Below the pieces are notes generated by a model. It did not search any database. It worked only from the letters and a program-made list of their open reading frames with translations, and had not been told where the DNA came from. A DNA stretch of 64,000 nt. Source: Pseudomonas maumuensis (GTDB taxonomy: Bacteria > Pseudomonadota > Gammaproteobacteria > Pseudomonadales > Pseudomonadaceae). Below are positions 10,936 to 22,590 of this stretch, piece by piece (the first letter of the stretch is position 1; every line of letters begins with the position of its first letter). The position numbers and the translations under genes were made by a program. The stretch is taken from assembly GCF_019139675.1 (NCBI RefSeq), contig NZ_CP077077.1, positions 1,922,001 to 1,986,000 of the forward strand, read 5' to 3'.

Positions 10936-11661
10936 ATGAGCAAGGTCATCGTCGAGTCGTTGGTTTATCACCTGTCAGGCAAGGCTTACGAAAGCCGCCT
11001 GGTCTACGCCCCGGGCGCGCTGCCGCAGCCGGGCCTGGTGATGGCGCCGAACTGGATGGGTATCGGCGAGGGCGCCGAACGTATCGCCAAGGAAGTGGCC
11101 GAGCAAGGCTATGTGGTGCTGATTGCCGACTTGTATGGCCAGTCGGTGCGGCCGTCCAATGCTGACGAAGCCGGTACGGCGATGATGCCGCTGAAGAACG
11201 ACCGCGCCGAACTGCGCAAGCGCATGCAGGAAGCGCTGGCGCAATTGCTGGGGCAATCGAAGGCGTTGTTGGCGCCCGGCAAGGTGGCCACCTTCGGCTT
11301 CTGCTTTGGTGGTTGCTGTGCTCTGGAGCTGGCCCGTACCGGCGCCGACCTGAAGGCCGCCGTTTCTTTCCACGGCACCCTGGACACACCAAGCCCCGAG
11401 GATGCTAAGCGTATCAAAGGCTCCGTGCTGGTACTGCATGGTGCTTCCGATCCGTTGGTGCCGAAGGAGCAATTGCCAGCCTTCGAGGAAGAGATGAACG
11501 CCGCCAAGGTCGACTGGCAACTGCTTAGTTATGGTGGCGCTGTGCATTCGTTCACCGATCCGAACGCCAATGTGCCGGGCAAGATGCAGTATGACCGGCG
11601 TACGTCCGAGCGGGCGTTCCGCTCGATGCATAACTTGCTCAAGGAAGTGTTCGCAGGCTGA
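10936..11661 (+). CDS. Dienelactone hydrolase family protein
   Basis: The 241-residue alpha/beta hydrolase has the cysteine nucleophile of dienelactone hydrolases: Cys123 in GFCFGGCC, with Asp172 (GASDPLVP) and His204 (GAVHSFTDP) completing the triad. The C-terminal FTDP segment and the length fit the family. True dienelactone hydrolases act in chlorocatechol degradation, but no other gene of such a pathway is nearby, so the natural substrate is unknown. It follows htpG, as in P. aeruginosa as I recall, and is followed by a REP pair. AAGGAGA provides a good ribosome site. Confidence 0.87.
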   Translation: MSKVIVESLVYHLSGKAYESRLVYAPGALPQPGLVMAPNWMGIGEGAERIAKEVAEQGYVVLIADLYGQSVRPSNADEAGTAMMPLKNDRAELRKRMQEALAQLLGQSKALLAPGKVATFGFCFGGCCALELARTGADLKAAVSFHGTLDTPSPEDAKRIKGSVLVLHGASDPLVPKEQLPAFEEEMNAAKVDWQLLSYGGAVHSFTDPNANVPGKMQYDRRTSERAFRSMHNLLKEVFAG

Positions 11662-11685
11662 ACGTTCAGGGGCCTGCGACGCAGC

Positions 11686-11756
11686 CCCATCGCCAGCAAG
11701 CCGGCTCCCACAGAAGCAATGCAAATTCCTGTGGGAGCCGGCTTGCCGGCGATGGG
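11686..11756. repeat. Paired REP element
   Basis: Arms at 11686-11713 and 11729-11756 are inverted copies with one mismatch (CCAGC in the left arm against CCGGC). The right arm continues into the usual GGGCCGC-GAA-GCGGCCC tail. It separates the convergent hydrolase and pirin genes. Confidence 0.88.
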
Positions 11757-11773
11757 CCGCGAAGCGGCCCCCG

Positions 11774-12637
11774 TTAACGCGGCAGTTCGATCCGCCCGTT
11801 TTCCCCCGGTACCACTGGCCAATCCCCCGCCGCCCAGCGCGCCCGGGCCGACTCTATCAATGCCGGATCACTGGCGACGAAGTTCCAGTTCATCCGCCGC
11901 GGCCCATCCAGTGGCGCGCCGCCGATCAACACCAGCTGGCACGTTTCCTCGGCATACAACACCACCTCTTCGCCCTCGGGCAGCACGACCAGGCTGCATG
12001 GCTCGACCTCCTCGTCATCCAGCATCAACTCACCTTCGAGCAGGTACAGCGCGCGCTGCGCGTGCTCCGTCGGCACGATCAAGGTGGTAGCCGCTTGCAT
12101 GTGTACATGGGCATAGAGCGTGGGGGAGAGCACTGGCACGGGGGACTTCAGGCAGAAACCTGTGCCGGCGATCATGCGGACTCGCACGCCGAGGCTGTCG
12201 CTGATCGGCAGCCTGTCGGCCGGGTGATGGCTGTAGCTCGCCAGCCCTTGTTCGGCGCTTTGCGGCGAGGCCAGCCAAACCTGCAGCCCATGCAGCCTTG
12301 AGCCCTGTTCGAGCGCCTCGGCCGGGGTGCGCTCGACGTGCGCCACGCCTGCCCCGGCGGTCATCCAGCTGACATCGCCCGGCAGCACGCGCTGGTCCGA
12401 GCCGAGGCTATCTTTGTGCTGGATCTCGCCTTCGAACAGGTAGGTGAGGGTGGACAGGCCGATATGCGGGTGCTGGCGGATGTCCATGCCATGGCCGGGG
12501 GCGTAGTCGGTTTCCAGCATATGGTCGAAGAATACGAAGGGCCCGATGCTGCGGCACTGGGCCGAGGGCAGTGGGCGCAGGATGGGTTGGCCCTCGACCG
12601 ACTCGGCGCGTGGGCGGATGACCAGGGGGCTGCTCAT
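11774..12637 (-). CDS. Pirin family protein (cupin)
   Basis: The 287-residue bicupin has the pirin N-terminal domain with its metal ligands: HPHIGLSTLTYLFEGEIQHKDS holds two His of the first set and the His and Glu-adjacent positions of the second (HKDS and VAHVERTP). GPFVFFDHMLE is the signature start of the domain. Pirins bind Fe; some have quercetin dioxygenase activity and others regulate enzymes or transcription, so no specific role is claimed. I start it at MSSPLV (base 12637), which has GGAG upstream and the conserved N-terminus, although the frame stays open further upstream. It is convergent with the dienelactone hydrolase and divergent from an amidohydrolase. Confidence 0.87.
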   Translation of the reverse strand: MSSPLVIRPRAESVEGQPILRPLPSAQCRSIGPFVFFDHMLETDYAPGHGMDIRQHPHIGLSTLTYLFEGEIQHKDSLGSDQRVLPGDVSWMTAGAGVAHVERTPAEALEQGSRLHGLQVWLASPQSAEQGLASYSHHPADRLPISDSLGVRVRMIAGTGFCLKSPVPVLSPTLYAHVHMQAATTLIVPTEHAQRALYLLEGELMLDDEEVEPCSLVVLPEGEEVVLYAEETCQLVLIGGAPLDGPRRMNWNFVASDPALIESARARWAAGDWPVVPGENGRIELPR

Positions 12638-12752
12638 GGCGAAACTCCGGGCAGGCAAGGGACGTCTGCAAGCATAGCGGTTCGTGGCGCGGGGCTGAAC
12701 CGTCGCTGAAGGGGGCGGGTCTACTCTTGCGGTATTGGCAAAGGAGCCTGAG

Positions 12753-13760
12753 ATGATCGCCCGCACATTGGCCTGCCTGCTATTGAGCATGGGCTTGTTC
12801 GACAGCGTACATGCCCGCGACTACCGCTACAGCGATGCGCACCTGCATTACGTGGATTTCTTCCAGGAAACCGAGGGCATGCCGGCCTTGCTCAAGGCCA
12901 TGGACGAGGCCGGGGTAGAGCAGTCGATGATCTCCGGCATTCCGGTGGCCAAAAAATGGCACGAGGACGAACCCAAGCGCCCGCGCTACTACGCCGGCGA
13001 CGATGCCGATGCATACTGGTACAGCGCCACCGACCTGTACGTTGCCGCCGCGCTGGAAAAGCTGCCTGCCGAACAGCGCAAGCGCTTCCATCCGTTTCTT
13101 ACCGGCTTCAACCCGGTAGACAAGAATGCCGTCAACCATATCGAGCGCATGCTCGAACTTTATCCGGGGTTGTGGCAGGGCATCGGCGAGGTATTCACCC
13201 GCCATGACGACCTCACCGCCCTGACCAGCGGCGATACACCGCGGGCCAACAACGAAGCCATGACCCGCATCTATCACCTGGCCGCCGAGCGCGACCTGCC
13301 GGTGCTGTTGCATTCGAACATCACCTCCAAGCGCGAGCGCAACCCGCTGTACCTGGCGGAAATCGAAGAGCCGTTGCGTAACCACCCGCATACCCGCTTC
13401 ATCTGGGCCCATGCCGGCAGCAGCGTGGAGATTCACCGGCACCAGGAGCGCATGGACTTTCTCCTGCCGGTGCTAACCCGATTGCTCGAGGACTATCCAA
13501 ACCTGTACGTGGACTTGTCCTGGAGCGTGCTCGAGCCCTACCTGCTGGATGAGCAGGGCGTGCCACGCAAAGCCTGGGTCGAACTGGTCGTGCGCTTTCC
13601 CGAGCGCTTCATGCTCGGGTCCGATGTGGTGGGGCGCTTCGGCAGCATCGGCGAGCAGATGCATGCTTTCAATCCATTCCTCGATGCCTTGCCTGAAGCG
13701 GTGGCAGAGCGCGTGAGCCGGAGGAATTTTGTCGAACTGCTGCCAAAAAGCGCGAAATAG
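12753..13760 (+). CDS. Exported amidohydrolase-2 family protein
   Basis: This 335-residue protein starts with a signal peptide (MIARTLACLLLSMGLFDSVHA, cleavage predicted before RD), so the enzyme acts in the periplasm. The mature part has the metal-dependent amidohydrolase (TIM barrel) layout: SDAHLHYVDFFQ is the HxH strand, LHSN and FIWAHAGSS supply further His ligands, and FMLGSDVVG gives the late Asp. These features fit the PF04909 group of decarboxylases and hydrolases. AGGAG lies eight bases upstream of the ATG at 12753. The substrate cannot be read from the sequence, and neighbours give no pathway. Confidence 0.8.
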   Translation: MIARTLACLLLSMGLFDSVHARDYRYSDAHLHYVDFFQETEGMPALLKAMDEAGVEQSMISGIPVAKKWHEDEPKRPRYYAGDDADAYWYSATDLYVAAALEKLPAEQRKRFHPFLTGFNPVDKNAVNHIERMLELYPGLWQGIGEVFTRHDDLTALTSGDTPRANNEAMTRIYHLAAERDLPVLLHSNITSKRERNPLYLAEIEEPLRNHPHTRFIWAHAGSSVEIHRHQERMDFLLPVLTRLLEDYPNLYVDLSWSVLEPYLLDEQGVPRKAWVELVVRFPERFMLGSDVVGRFGSIGEQMHAFNPFLDALPEAVAERVSRRNFVELLPKSAK

Positions 13761-13874
13761 CGAGTTTCATGCACGGATAGCTTTTTGATATCGCCTTTTC
13801 GTCTTACGCAATTTCCAGATGGCCCGATACCTTTTTTAAGCAATGGAATATCACGCTTGGGAGGGATCCTGGAA

Positions 13875-15500
13875 ATGAGCCTGAGACGCTTGAACATCGC
13901 GCCGCGCGCCGGCCTTGGCTTTGGCATCATGGCGCTGCTGGTAGTGGCGCTGGGCGGCTTCGCGCTGCAGCAGATGACCAACATGCGCCAGCAGTCCGAG
14001 CAGGTCGACAACAACTGGCTGCCGAGCGTGATCTCGGTGGGCCGCATGACCCAGGACATGCTGCGCATCCGCGCCTTGACCCTGCGCCTGCTGGTCAACA
14101 CCGACCCGGTCGCCCAGCAGCAGAACCGTGCCCGCATCGACGAGGTCAAGGGTGGCCTGAGCAAGGCTCAGAGTCACTACGATGCCTTGATCGTGCTTCC
14201 TGAGGAGCGGACGTTGTTCGACCGTTACCAGGGCCTTGAGCGTCAATACATGACCTTGCAGGGGCAGGTGGTGCAATTGGCCACCGATGGGCATGTCCAG
14301 GCAGCGGCGGCGCTGGTAAACGGCGAGATGAACCAGTTGGCCGACCAGATGACGGCGACCCTCAACGAGCTGATCGAGCTGAACAACCATCAGGCCAACT
14401 CAGCCACCGACCTGGCCGAGGCCGTGTACAACGGTGCGAAGGTCTGGGTCGGCGTGTTGCTGGTGATCGCCCTGAGCCTCACCGTGGTGCTCGCCCTGGC
14501 CTTGACCCGTAGCATCGTGCGGCCGCTCGGCCAGTCGCTGAAGGTGGCCGAGACGGTCGCCACTGGCGACCTGACTCCACAGATCACCGTGCAGGGCGAT
14601 GACGAGCCGGCGCGCCTGCTGGCGGCGCTCAAGAGCATGCAGCAGAGCCTGCGCGAGACCATCGGGCGAATTTCCGACTCGGCCAGCCAACTGGCCTCGG
14701 CCTCCGAAGAGCTGAGCGCGGTCACCGAAGACGCCACCCATGGTCTGCAACAGCAGAGCATGGAGATCGAGCAGGCCGCGACCGCAGTGAACCAGATGAC
14801 CGCGGCAGTGGAGGAGGTGGCGAGCAACGCGGTGGCTACCTCCGAGGCCTCGCGTGAGTCGGACCAGATTGCCCGCCGTGGGCGCGAGCAAGTGCGGGCG
14901 ACTGTCACTGCCATCGAGGCGCTGGCCACTGGCGTGGCGGGCAATGCCGAGGAGGTCGGGCAACTGGCTCAGCAGGTGCATGACATCAGCAAGGTGCTGG
15001 ATGTGATCGGCTCGATTGCCGAGCAGACCAACCTGCTGGCGCTCAATGCGGCCATCGAGGCGGCGCGGGCTGGTGAGGCCGGGCGCGGATTCGCCGTGGT
15101 CGCCGACGAGGTGCGGGCGCTGGCCCACCGTACGCAGAGCTCGACCCAGGAGATCGAGCAGATGATCGTCGCCATCCGCAGCGGTGCCGAGCGGGCCGTG
15201 CAGGGCATGCAGCACAGCGATGCCCAGGCCCGTTCGACCCTTGACGGTGCCCATGCCGCGGGCCAGGCGCTGGAGGCGATCGCCGCGGCCATCGGCCAGA
15301 TCAACGAGCGCAACCTGGTGATCGCCAGCGCCTCGGAGCAGCAGGCCCAGGTGGCGCGGGAGGTGGACCGCAACCTGACCACTATCCGCGACCTGGCGCA
15401 CCAGTCCTCGGCCGGGGCCGAGGAGACGTCAGCCGCGAGCCAGGCGTTATCGCGGTTGGCGGTGGACCTCAACACCTTGGTACAACGGTTTTCAGTGTAA
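13875..15500 (+). CDS. Methyl-accepting chemotaxis protein with four-helix-bundle sensor
   Basis: This 541-residue transducer has an N-terminal transmembrane helix (about residues 16-32), a periplasmic helical sensor of about 150 residues rich in Gln/Met/Leu that fits the 4HB_MCP type, a second transmembrane helix (about 190-210), a HAMP linker starting at [23 protein letters not shown], and a long cytoplasmic signalling helix hairpin. The hairpin tip is [34 protein letters not shown], the CheA/CheW contact. The ligand is unknown; 4HB receptors sense small acids, amines and many others. It lies just upstream of fabB on the opposite strand, as a chemoreceptor does in P. aeruginosa as I recall. 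The start at 13875 is chosen for its transmembrane N-terminus and GGATCCTGGAAA upstream. Confidence 0.9.
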   Translation: MSLRRLNIAPRAGLGFGIMALLVVALGGFALQQMTNMRQQSEQVDNNWLPSVISVGRMTQDMLRIRALTLRLLVNTDPVAQQQNRARIDEVKGGLSKAQSHYDALIVLPEERTLFDRYQGLERQYMTLQGQVVQLATDGHVQAAAALVNGEMNQLADQMTATLNELIELNNHQANSATDLAEAVYNGAKVWVGVLLVIALSLTVVLALALTRSIVRPLGQSLKVAETVATGDLTPQITVQGDDEPARLLAALKSMQQSLRETIGRISDSASQLASASEELSAVTEDATHGLQQQSMEIEQAATAVNQMTAAVEEVASNAVATSEASRESDQIARRGREQVRATVTAIEALATGVAGNAEEVGQLAQQVHDISKVLDVIGSIAEQTNLLALNAAIEAARAGEAGRGFAVVADEVRALAHRTQSSTQEIEQMIVAIRSGAERAVQGMQHSDAQARSTLDGAHAAGQALEAIAAAIGQINERNLVIASASEQQAQVAREVDRNLTTIRDLAHQSSAGAEETSAASQALSRLAVDLNTLVQRFSV

Positions 15501-15524
15501 GAGTCATCGCGGTGTACAAACAAA

Positions 15525-15550
15525 AACGCCCCGACCTAGGTCGGGGCGTT
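15525..15550. terminator. Bidirectional terminator between the chemoreceptor gene and fabB
   Basis: A perfect 26-base palindrome centred on CCTAGG (15535-15540), with arms AACGCCCCGACC and its complement, lies between the two convergent genes. It is preceded by AAAA and followed by CTCGTT. Confidence 0.85.
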
Positions 15551-15571
15551 CTCGTTCAGCGTGTCAGGCGA

Positions 15572-16792
15572 TCACTTGCCAGTCCAGCGCTTGAGCACCA
15601 GGGTGGCGTTGGTGCCGCCGAAGCCGAAGCTGTTGCTCATGACCGTGTCGATCTTGGCGTTCTCTTCGGTCTTGCGCAGTACCGGCAGGTCGGCGACCTC
15701 CGGGTCCAGCTCGTCGATGTTGGCGGAGCCGGCGATGAAGTTGTTTTCCATCATCAGCAGGCAGTAGATCGCCTCGTGTACGCCAGCGGCGCCCAGCGAG
15801 TGGCCCGACAGGCTCTTGGTCGAGCTGATCTTCGGTGCCTTGGCGCCGAACACTTCACGCACACCCTTCATCTCGGCGACGTCGCCGACCGGGGTGGAGG
15901 TGCCGTGGGTGTTCAGGTAGTCGATCGGGGTGTCGACGGTGGACAGCGCCTGCTGCATGCAGCGGATCGCGCCTTCGCCGCTCGGGGCGACCATGTCGTA
16001 GCCATCGGAGGTTGCGCCGTAGCCGACGATCTCGGCATAGATCTTGGCGCCGCGGGCCAGGGCGTGCTCGAGCTCCTCGACTACCACCATGCCGCCGCCG
16101 CCAGCGATGACGAAGCCGTCACGGTCGGCGTCGTAGGCGCGCGAGGCCAGCTCAGGGGTTTCGTTGCGCTTGGTCGACAGGGCGCCCATGGCATCGAACA
16201 GGAACGACTGGCTCCAGTGCTCTTCTTCACCACCGCCGGCGAAGACGATGTCCTGCTTGCCCCACTGGATCTGCTCCAGGGCGGTGCCGATGCAGTGCGC
16301 GGAGGTGGCGCAGGCCGACGAGATCGAGTAGTTGATGCCCTTGATCTTGAACGGGGTGGCCAGGCACGCCGACACGGTGCTGCCCATGGTGCGGGTGACG
16401 CGGTACGGGCCGACGCGTTTGACACCTTTCTCGCGCAGGGTGTCCAGGGCTTCCATCTGGTTCAGCGTGGAGGCGCCACCGGAACCGGCCACCAGGCCGG
16501 TGCGTGGGTTGGAAACCTGCTCTTCGGTCAGGCCGGCGTCCTTGATCGCGTCCTGCATCGCCAGGTAGGCGTAGGCGGCAGCGTGGCCGACGAAGCGATA
16601 GACCTTGCGGTCGATCAGCTCTTCGAGGTTGAGGTCGATGGAACCGGAAACCTGGCTACGCAGCCCCATTTCCTTATATTCCGGGTTGTAGCGGATACCC
16701 GGACGGCTGTTGCGCAGGTTTTCGGTGACGGTCTCTTTGTCATTGCCCAGGCACGATACGATGCCCAGACCAGTGATAACGACGCGGCGCAT
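15572..16792 (-). CDS. fabB: 3-oxoacyl-ACP synthase I
   Basis: The 406-residue condensing enzyme elongates unsaturated acyl-ACPs in fatty acid synthesis. It has the N-terminal [18 protein letters not shown], the nucleophilic Cys in [12 protein letters not shown] (about residue 163), His in [11 protein letters not shown] (about 298) and His in [13 protein letters not shown] (about 333), the Cys-His-His triad of KAS I/II. Linkage eleven bases downstream of fabA marks it as FabB rather than FabF and fits the Pseudomonas fabAB operon. Both are required for anaerobic synthesis of unsaturated fatty acids. Confidence 0.97.
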   Translation of the reverse strand: MRRVVITGLGIVSCLGNDKETVTENLRNSRPGIRYNPEYKEMGLRSQVSGSIDLNLEELIDRKVYRFVGHAAAYAYLAMQDAIKDAGLTEEQVSNPRTGLVAGSGGASTLNQMEALDTLREKGVKRVGPYRVTRTMGSTVSACLATPFKIKGINYSISSACATSAHCIGTALEQIQWGKQDIVFAGGGEEEHWSQSFLFDAMGALSTKRNETPELASRAYDADRDGFVIAGGGGMVVVEELEHALARGAKIYAEIVGYGATSDGYDMVAPSGEGAIRCMQQALSTVDTPIDYLNTHGTSTPVGDVAEMKGVREVFGAKAPKISSTKSLSGHSLGAAGVHEAIYCLLMMENNFIAGSANIDELDPEVADLPVLRKTEENAKIDTVMSNSFGFGGTNATLVLKRWTGK

Positions 16793-16803
16793 GCGAATAA
16801 CCC

Positions 16804-17319
16804 TTAGAAATTGTCAGTGGAGGTGAACACGCCGACCCGCAGGCCTTCGGCAGTGTAGATCTCGCGTCCGTCGACGCTGACCGAGCCATCGGCGATGGCC
16901 ATGTTCAGCTTGCCCTTCAGGACGCGCTTGATATGAATGTTGTAGGTGACTTTCTTCGCTTGCGGCAGAACCTGGCCGAAGAATTTCACTTCGCCCGAGC
17001 CCAAGGCGCGGCCACGGCCTGGCAGACCCTGCCAGCCAAGGAAGAAACCGACCAGTTGCCACATGGCGTCAAGGCCCAGGCAGCCTGGCATCACCGGGTC
17101 GCCTTCGAAGTGGCAGGCGAAGAACCACAAGTCTGGATTGATATCCAGCTCGGCGACCAATTCACCTTTGCCGAACTTGCCGCCCTCTTCGCTGATATGG
17201 GTGATGCGATCGACCATCAGCATGTTCGGGGCGGGCAGTTGCGCATTACCGGGGCCGAACAGCTCACCGCGACTGCAGCGCAGCAGGTCTTCCCGAGTAA
17301 AGGCGTTTTGTTTGGTCAT
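16804..17319 (-). CDS. fabA: 3-hydroxydecanoyl-ACP dehydratase/isomerase
   Basis: The 171-residue hotdog enzyme dehydrates 3-hydroxydecanoyl-ACP and isomerises the trans-2 product to cis-3, the entry into unsaturated fatty acids. The catalytic pair is His70 ([10 protein letters not shown]) and Asp84 ([10 protein letters not shown]), at the positions known for E. coli FabA. It starts [13 protein letters not shown] after a strong GAGGAG ribosome site and is the first gene of the fabA-fabB operon. The promoter must lie in 17320-17525, where an imperfect dyad is a possible operator. Confidence 0.97.
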   Translation of the reverse strand: MTKQNAFTREDLLRCSRGELFGPGNAQLPAPNMLMVDRITHISEEGGKFGKGELVAELDINPDLWFFACHFEGDPVMPGCLGLDAMWQLVGFFLGWQGLPGRGRALGSGEVKFFGQVLPQAKKVTYNIHIKRVLKGKLNMAIADGSVSVDGREIYTAEGLRVGVFTSTDNF

Positions 17320-17435
17320 GCGAGCTCCTCAATAACCCCCTGTGGCAGGGGACGAATCTTCCCGGCCGGCCCGAAGCGCTTTGCATCCGAGGCGGCAGCC
17401 TACAGGTAGACTATTGCGTTGTGGTGAAAGTCACA

Positions 17436-17465
17436 GCGCACCTGGCAAAAGAAGTACAGGTGTGC
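17436..17465. promoter_or_regulatory. Candidate operator dyad upstream of fabA
   Basis: GCGCACCTG (17436-17444) and CAGGTGTGC (17457-17465) are inverted with one mismatch and a 12-base spacer, about 120 bases before the fabA start. A TetR-type regulator controls fabAB in some pseudomonads (DesT in P. aeruginosa). I cannot say this is its site, because I do not recall a matching consensus. Confidence 0.3.
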
Positions 17466-17503
17466 ACTGAAATGTTATTTTCCGGCCCTGGGGCGGTCCT
17501 GTC

Positions 17504-17518
17504 CAGTCTTTAAGACTG
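17504..17518 (-). terminator. Weak hairpin after the hybrid kinase gene
   Basis: CAGTCTT-T-AAGACTG lies just past the stop of the minus-strand kinase operon. A stem of seven pairs with a one-base centre and no clear U-tract makes this a doubtful terminator. Confidence 0.3.
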
Positions 17519-17525
17519 CCGCACT

Positions 17526-19450
<1,925 letters not shown>

Positions 19451-19454
<4 letters not shown>

Positions 19455-20341
19455 GGGGTGGAGGCTCCTTCGGCGAGGGCCAGGGCGGCGGCATCCGGGT
19501 CGATCGCTTCCAGGCCCAGGGCCCGGGCCACCTGCTGGTTACCGCTGACGCCAAAGTGCGTGGGGTAGAGGCTGCGCGGCCAGCGCGCCGGTGGCTGGTC
19601 GAGCAACTGCTCGAGTACCGCCAGCCAATCGTCCTGGTCGCTGTAGGTGCTGGCCAGGGCGCCGGCGCGGACGAAGCCGGCGTTCGGACCGATCAGCGCC
19701 ATTTGCCGGCCATAGCTGCTGAGCAGCACGTTCTTGGCCGATTTCGAGTTGTACAGGTCGGGGTCGTCCAGCCCAAGCAACACATCACTGCTGTTCAGCA
19801 ACTGCTGCAATGGGCGGCTGTCACGCAGGTCGGGCCAGTCTTGGGCGACGATTTCCAGCCCCAGAGGGTGGGCGGCCTGGCGCAGTTCATCGAGCAGAAA
19901 GCGGCTGTGCTCGCCATACAGCACGCCGATGCGCCGGGCCTGCGGCAGTAGGTAGCGGGCCAGGCGCAGTTGCCGGGCCAGGGGCGGATCACTCCACAGC
20001 AGGGTGAGGTAGGCGGGGCGCGCTACCCCCAGGCGTTGCTCGGCCTGGACCCGGCTGATTCGCAGCGCCAATGCCGATGGCCCTGTGGCCTCTGTCAGGC
20101 GCCATTCCAACGCCGGAATGTCGAGCAATACCAGGCGCGTGTCGGCCTTGAGCTTGCCTGGGGCAGGCAGTTGCTCGACAGTCTGGAACCGCACCTGGTC
20201 GTGCGTCCTGCGTTTCTCCAGGGCGGCGACGAAGCTGCGGATGCCGGGCTGGTCTTCGCCGCCGACCAGCAGGACTTCGCTGGCCGACAGCGTGCCCAGG
20301 GGCCAGAGGCACAGCAGCAGCAAACGCAGCAGGCGGATCAT
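19451..20341 (-). CDS. ABC transporter substrate-binding-like periplasmic protein
   Basis: This 296-residue protein has a signal peptide ([20 protein letters not shown]) and a two-lobed layout like the ABC_sub_bind (PF04392) family: an early strand [13 protein letters not shown], then [21 protein letters not shown], then [13 protein letters not shown] and [20 protein letters not shown]. No ABC permease or ATPase genes are near, so it more likely presents a ligand or signal to the kinase encoded downstream than feeds a transporter. Its start codon shares one base with the receptor stop (TGATG), and its stop overlaps the kinase start, so all three proteins are made in step. Confidence 0.78.
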
Positions 20342-22488
20342 CAGAATTCCAGCTCCGCGCTGACGCTCAGGCGGTGCCGGCTGTCATAACGGTTCTGCTC
20401 GAGGGTGACCGGCTCGTCGTCCAGGCGCTGCTGCCACAGTGCGGCCAGTTCCAGGTTGCTGCCCTGGATCTTGAAGCGCTTGGCCAAGCGCAGGTCTATC
20501 CGCTCGTAACGGTACTGGTTGAGGGCGTCGTCGCCGTAATAGAAGAGGGCGCTGGACCAACCCTCGCCCCAGTCGCGCAGCCAGCCGGCCGAGCCGCTGT
20601 TGCGCGCGCTCAGGCGGCGGTCGGCCGGGTTGCTGGCCCAGGCGTCGACATAGGCATAGGTCAGGCGCAGGCGGTCGCGCTGGGTGACGCGCCAGTCGAA
20701 CTGCGCCTCGCTGCCGCTGAAACGCGCCTTGTTGGCATTGCTGGCGATGAACTGGTTGTTCTTCAACGGCTCGCTGATCATGCCGGTGATCTCGTCGTAA
20801 AACAGCTTTACGTCCACGTTCAGGTCGAGGTCGCTAAAGGCGCCGTTGTAGCCGAGTTCGCGCGAGCGCATGCGCTCCTGGTCGAGGTTGCCCGGGCCGC
20901 GGGTCTTGACGAAGTATTCGCCGTTCTGCAGGCCGTACAGGTTGGGCGAGAGGTTCTTGACCGTGTAGCTCCAGTTGACGTTGTTCTCGAACATGTCCGG
21001 CGAGCGGATGGCCTCGGAATAGACCGCGCGCAGGCCGTGGCGAGGGGTGATCAGGTAGTTCACCGCCACGCGCGGGGTGAGCGAGTTGCCTGACAACTGC
21101 GAGTGCTCGTACATCGCGCCGCCCTGGACGATCCAGTGTTCGTCGGCGCGCCATTCGAGCTGGCCGAACAGGCGCCAGGTCTGGTCGTCGAGGCTGCCGT
21201 TGAAGTAGGTCTGCGAGTCGGCGCGGTCGTAGCGGTAGTTCATGCCACTGACCAGGCGCAGGCTGTCGGTCAGGCTCAGGGTGTCCTGGATTTCCAGGTC
21301 GTAGCGGGTTTCGCGGGTGCTCTGGTCGACGTCGCCGCAGATCGTGTTGCGGCCGCCGCTGGCCCACTGGTTCTGTACCTGGCCCATCAGCGCTCCGAGT
21401 TCGGGATCGGTGGTGATCGGCAGGTTGCCGGTGTAAAGGTTGCGCGCGACCTTCTCGGCGAAGTTCGGGTCGAGTTGCCACAGGCGTGTCAGCTCGGGGC
21501 TGAAGGCGATCGCCGCATCGCAGGCGCGCCATACCTGCTGGCGGTCGAAGTGCTGCGCCGAACCCTGCACATACAGGCTGTGCTCGGGGTTCAGGTCGAG
21601 GTTCCAGCGCACGGAGCCAGCGTAGTCCTTGGCGTTGACGTCGGCGTTGTCGCCGGCGCGGTAGTTGCCGAACACCGGCTGGTAGGTATAGGGCCGCTGG
21701 TTGCTGCCTTCCTTGGCCGCCAGTTGCCATTCCAGGGTCTGATCAGGCGCCAGGGTATGCACGGCATTGATGTTGATGCGGTTGGCGCGGCGGCTGTCGC
21801 GGTAGTCGCGGCCGAACTGGTCGTGGTCGAAGCCGTCGTCCTGCTGGCCGGAGAGCGACAGGCGCAGGTCGCCACTGTCCCAGCCGAAGCCTTGGCTTGC
21901 GTAGTAGTCGTTGATGCCGTCCTGGCCGCGGGTCAGCTTGACTCGCGTGCCATGGCTGTCGGCCGGGTTGCGGGTGAGGATGTTGACCACCGCCATCAGC
22001 GCGTTGGCGCCGTAGCTGACGGTGTTCGGGCCGCGGAACACCTCGATGCGCTCGATGTCCTCGATAGCCACGGGGATGTCGCTCCAGTCCACCGTGGCCA
22101 GGCCCGCGCGGTACACCGAGCGGCCATCGATCAACACTTGCATGCGCCGGGCGTCGCTGACGTTGCTGCCGTGGTAGTTGACCGTCGGCTGGTTGCCGGC
22201 GCCGTAGCCGATCATCATGCCGGGCACCAGGCGCAGCAGTTCGGGGATATCGCGGGCGCCACTGGCGCGGATCAGTTCGTTGTCGAGCACGGTCATGCTC
22301 CCCGGCACCGCCGCCGGGGATTGTTTCAGGCGCGTGGCGGTCAGAACCTGCGGCAGGTCCTGGTTGTCGATGAACAGGTCTTCGGCCAGGGCCGGACCGC
22401 CCAGCAGGGCAGTCAGCAACAGCAGGCGTGGGTAAGGTGGCGTGCCTGGGAACACGAAACGGCCTTGTTTCAGAAATGAATCAGGCAT
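20341..22488 (-). CDS. TonB-dependent outer-membrane receptor
   Basis: A 715-residue outer-membrane receptor. The signal peptide lies in the first ~36 residues (LLLLTALLGGPALA). The plug domain follows: TVLDNELIRASGARDIPELLRLVPGMMIG, then VLIDGRSVYRAGLATVDWSDIP and IERIEVFRGPNTVSYGANALMAVVNI, which is very typical. A 22-strand barrel comes next and the protein ends in Phe (SAELEF). There is no N-terminal FecA-type signalling extension, and no sigma/anti-sigma pair is nearby. The ligand is not known; the linked binding protein and kinase suggest it both imports and reports a molecule. I start it at the ATG at 22488, directly before the basic signal-peptide region; a GTG at 22530 is also open. 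Confidence 0.88.
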   Translation of the reverse strand: MPDSFLKQGRFVFPGTPPYPRLLLLTALLGGPALAEDLFIDNQDLPQVLTATRLKQSPAAVPGSMTVLDNELIRASGARDIPELLRLVPGMMIGYGAGNQPTVNYHGSNVSDARRMQVLIDGRSVYRAGLATVDWSDIPVAIEDIERIEVFRGPNTVSYGANALMAVVNILTRNPADSHGTRVKLTRGQDGINDYYASQGFGWDSGDLRLSLSGQQDDGFDHDQFGRDYRDSRRANRININAVHTLAPDQTLEWQLAAKEGSNQRPYTYQPVFGNYRAGDNADVNAKDYAGSVRWNLDLNPEHSLYVQGSAQHFDRQQVWRACDAAIAFSPELTRLWQLDPNFAEKVARNLYTGNLPITTDPELGALMGQVQNQWASGGRNTICGDVDQSTRETRYDLEIQDTLSLTDSLRLVSGMNYRYDRADSQTYFNGSLDDQTWRLFGQLEWRADEHWIVQGGAMYEHSQLSGNSLTPRVAVNYLITPRHGLRAVYSEAIRSPDMFENNVNWSYTVKNLSPNLYGLQNGEYFVKTRGPGNLDQERMRSRELGYNGAFSDLDLNVDVKLFYDEITGMISEPLKNNQFIASNANKARFSGSEAQFDWRVTQRDRLRLTYAYVDAWASNPADRRLSARNSGSAGWLRDWGEGWSSALFYYGDDALNQYRYERIDLRLAKRFKIQGSNLELAALWQQRLDDEPVTLEQNRYDSRHRLSVSAELEF

Positions 22489-22520
22489 GTTAACCGACCG
22501 GGCGGCTTTTGCCAGTGACC

Positions 22521-22550
22521 GCGACACCAAGACAGGGCGCCCCGTATAAT
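22521..22550 (+). promoter_or_regulatory. Probable sigma-70 promoter of gpsA
   Basis: A perfect -10 TATAAT (22545-22550) lies 18 bases after GCGACA (22521-22526, four of six matches to TTGACA), about 40 bases before the gpsA start. The receptor operon starts divergently from the same 102-base gap. Confidence 0.55.
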
Positions 22551-22590
22551 GCGCGGGTCGCCACTTACATTATTGGTTAACGGATTGGAT

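Noticed and set aside
22489..22590. Sigma/anti-sigma (FecI/FecR) control of the TonB receptor
   Set aside because: No such genes flank the receptor and it has no N-terminal signalling domain.
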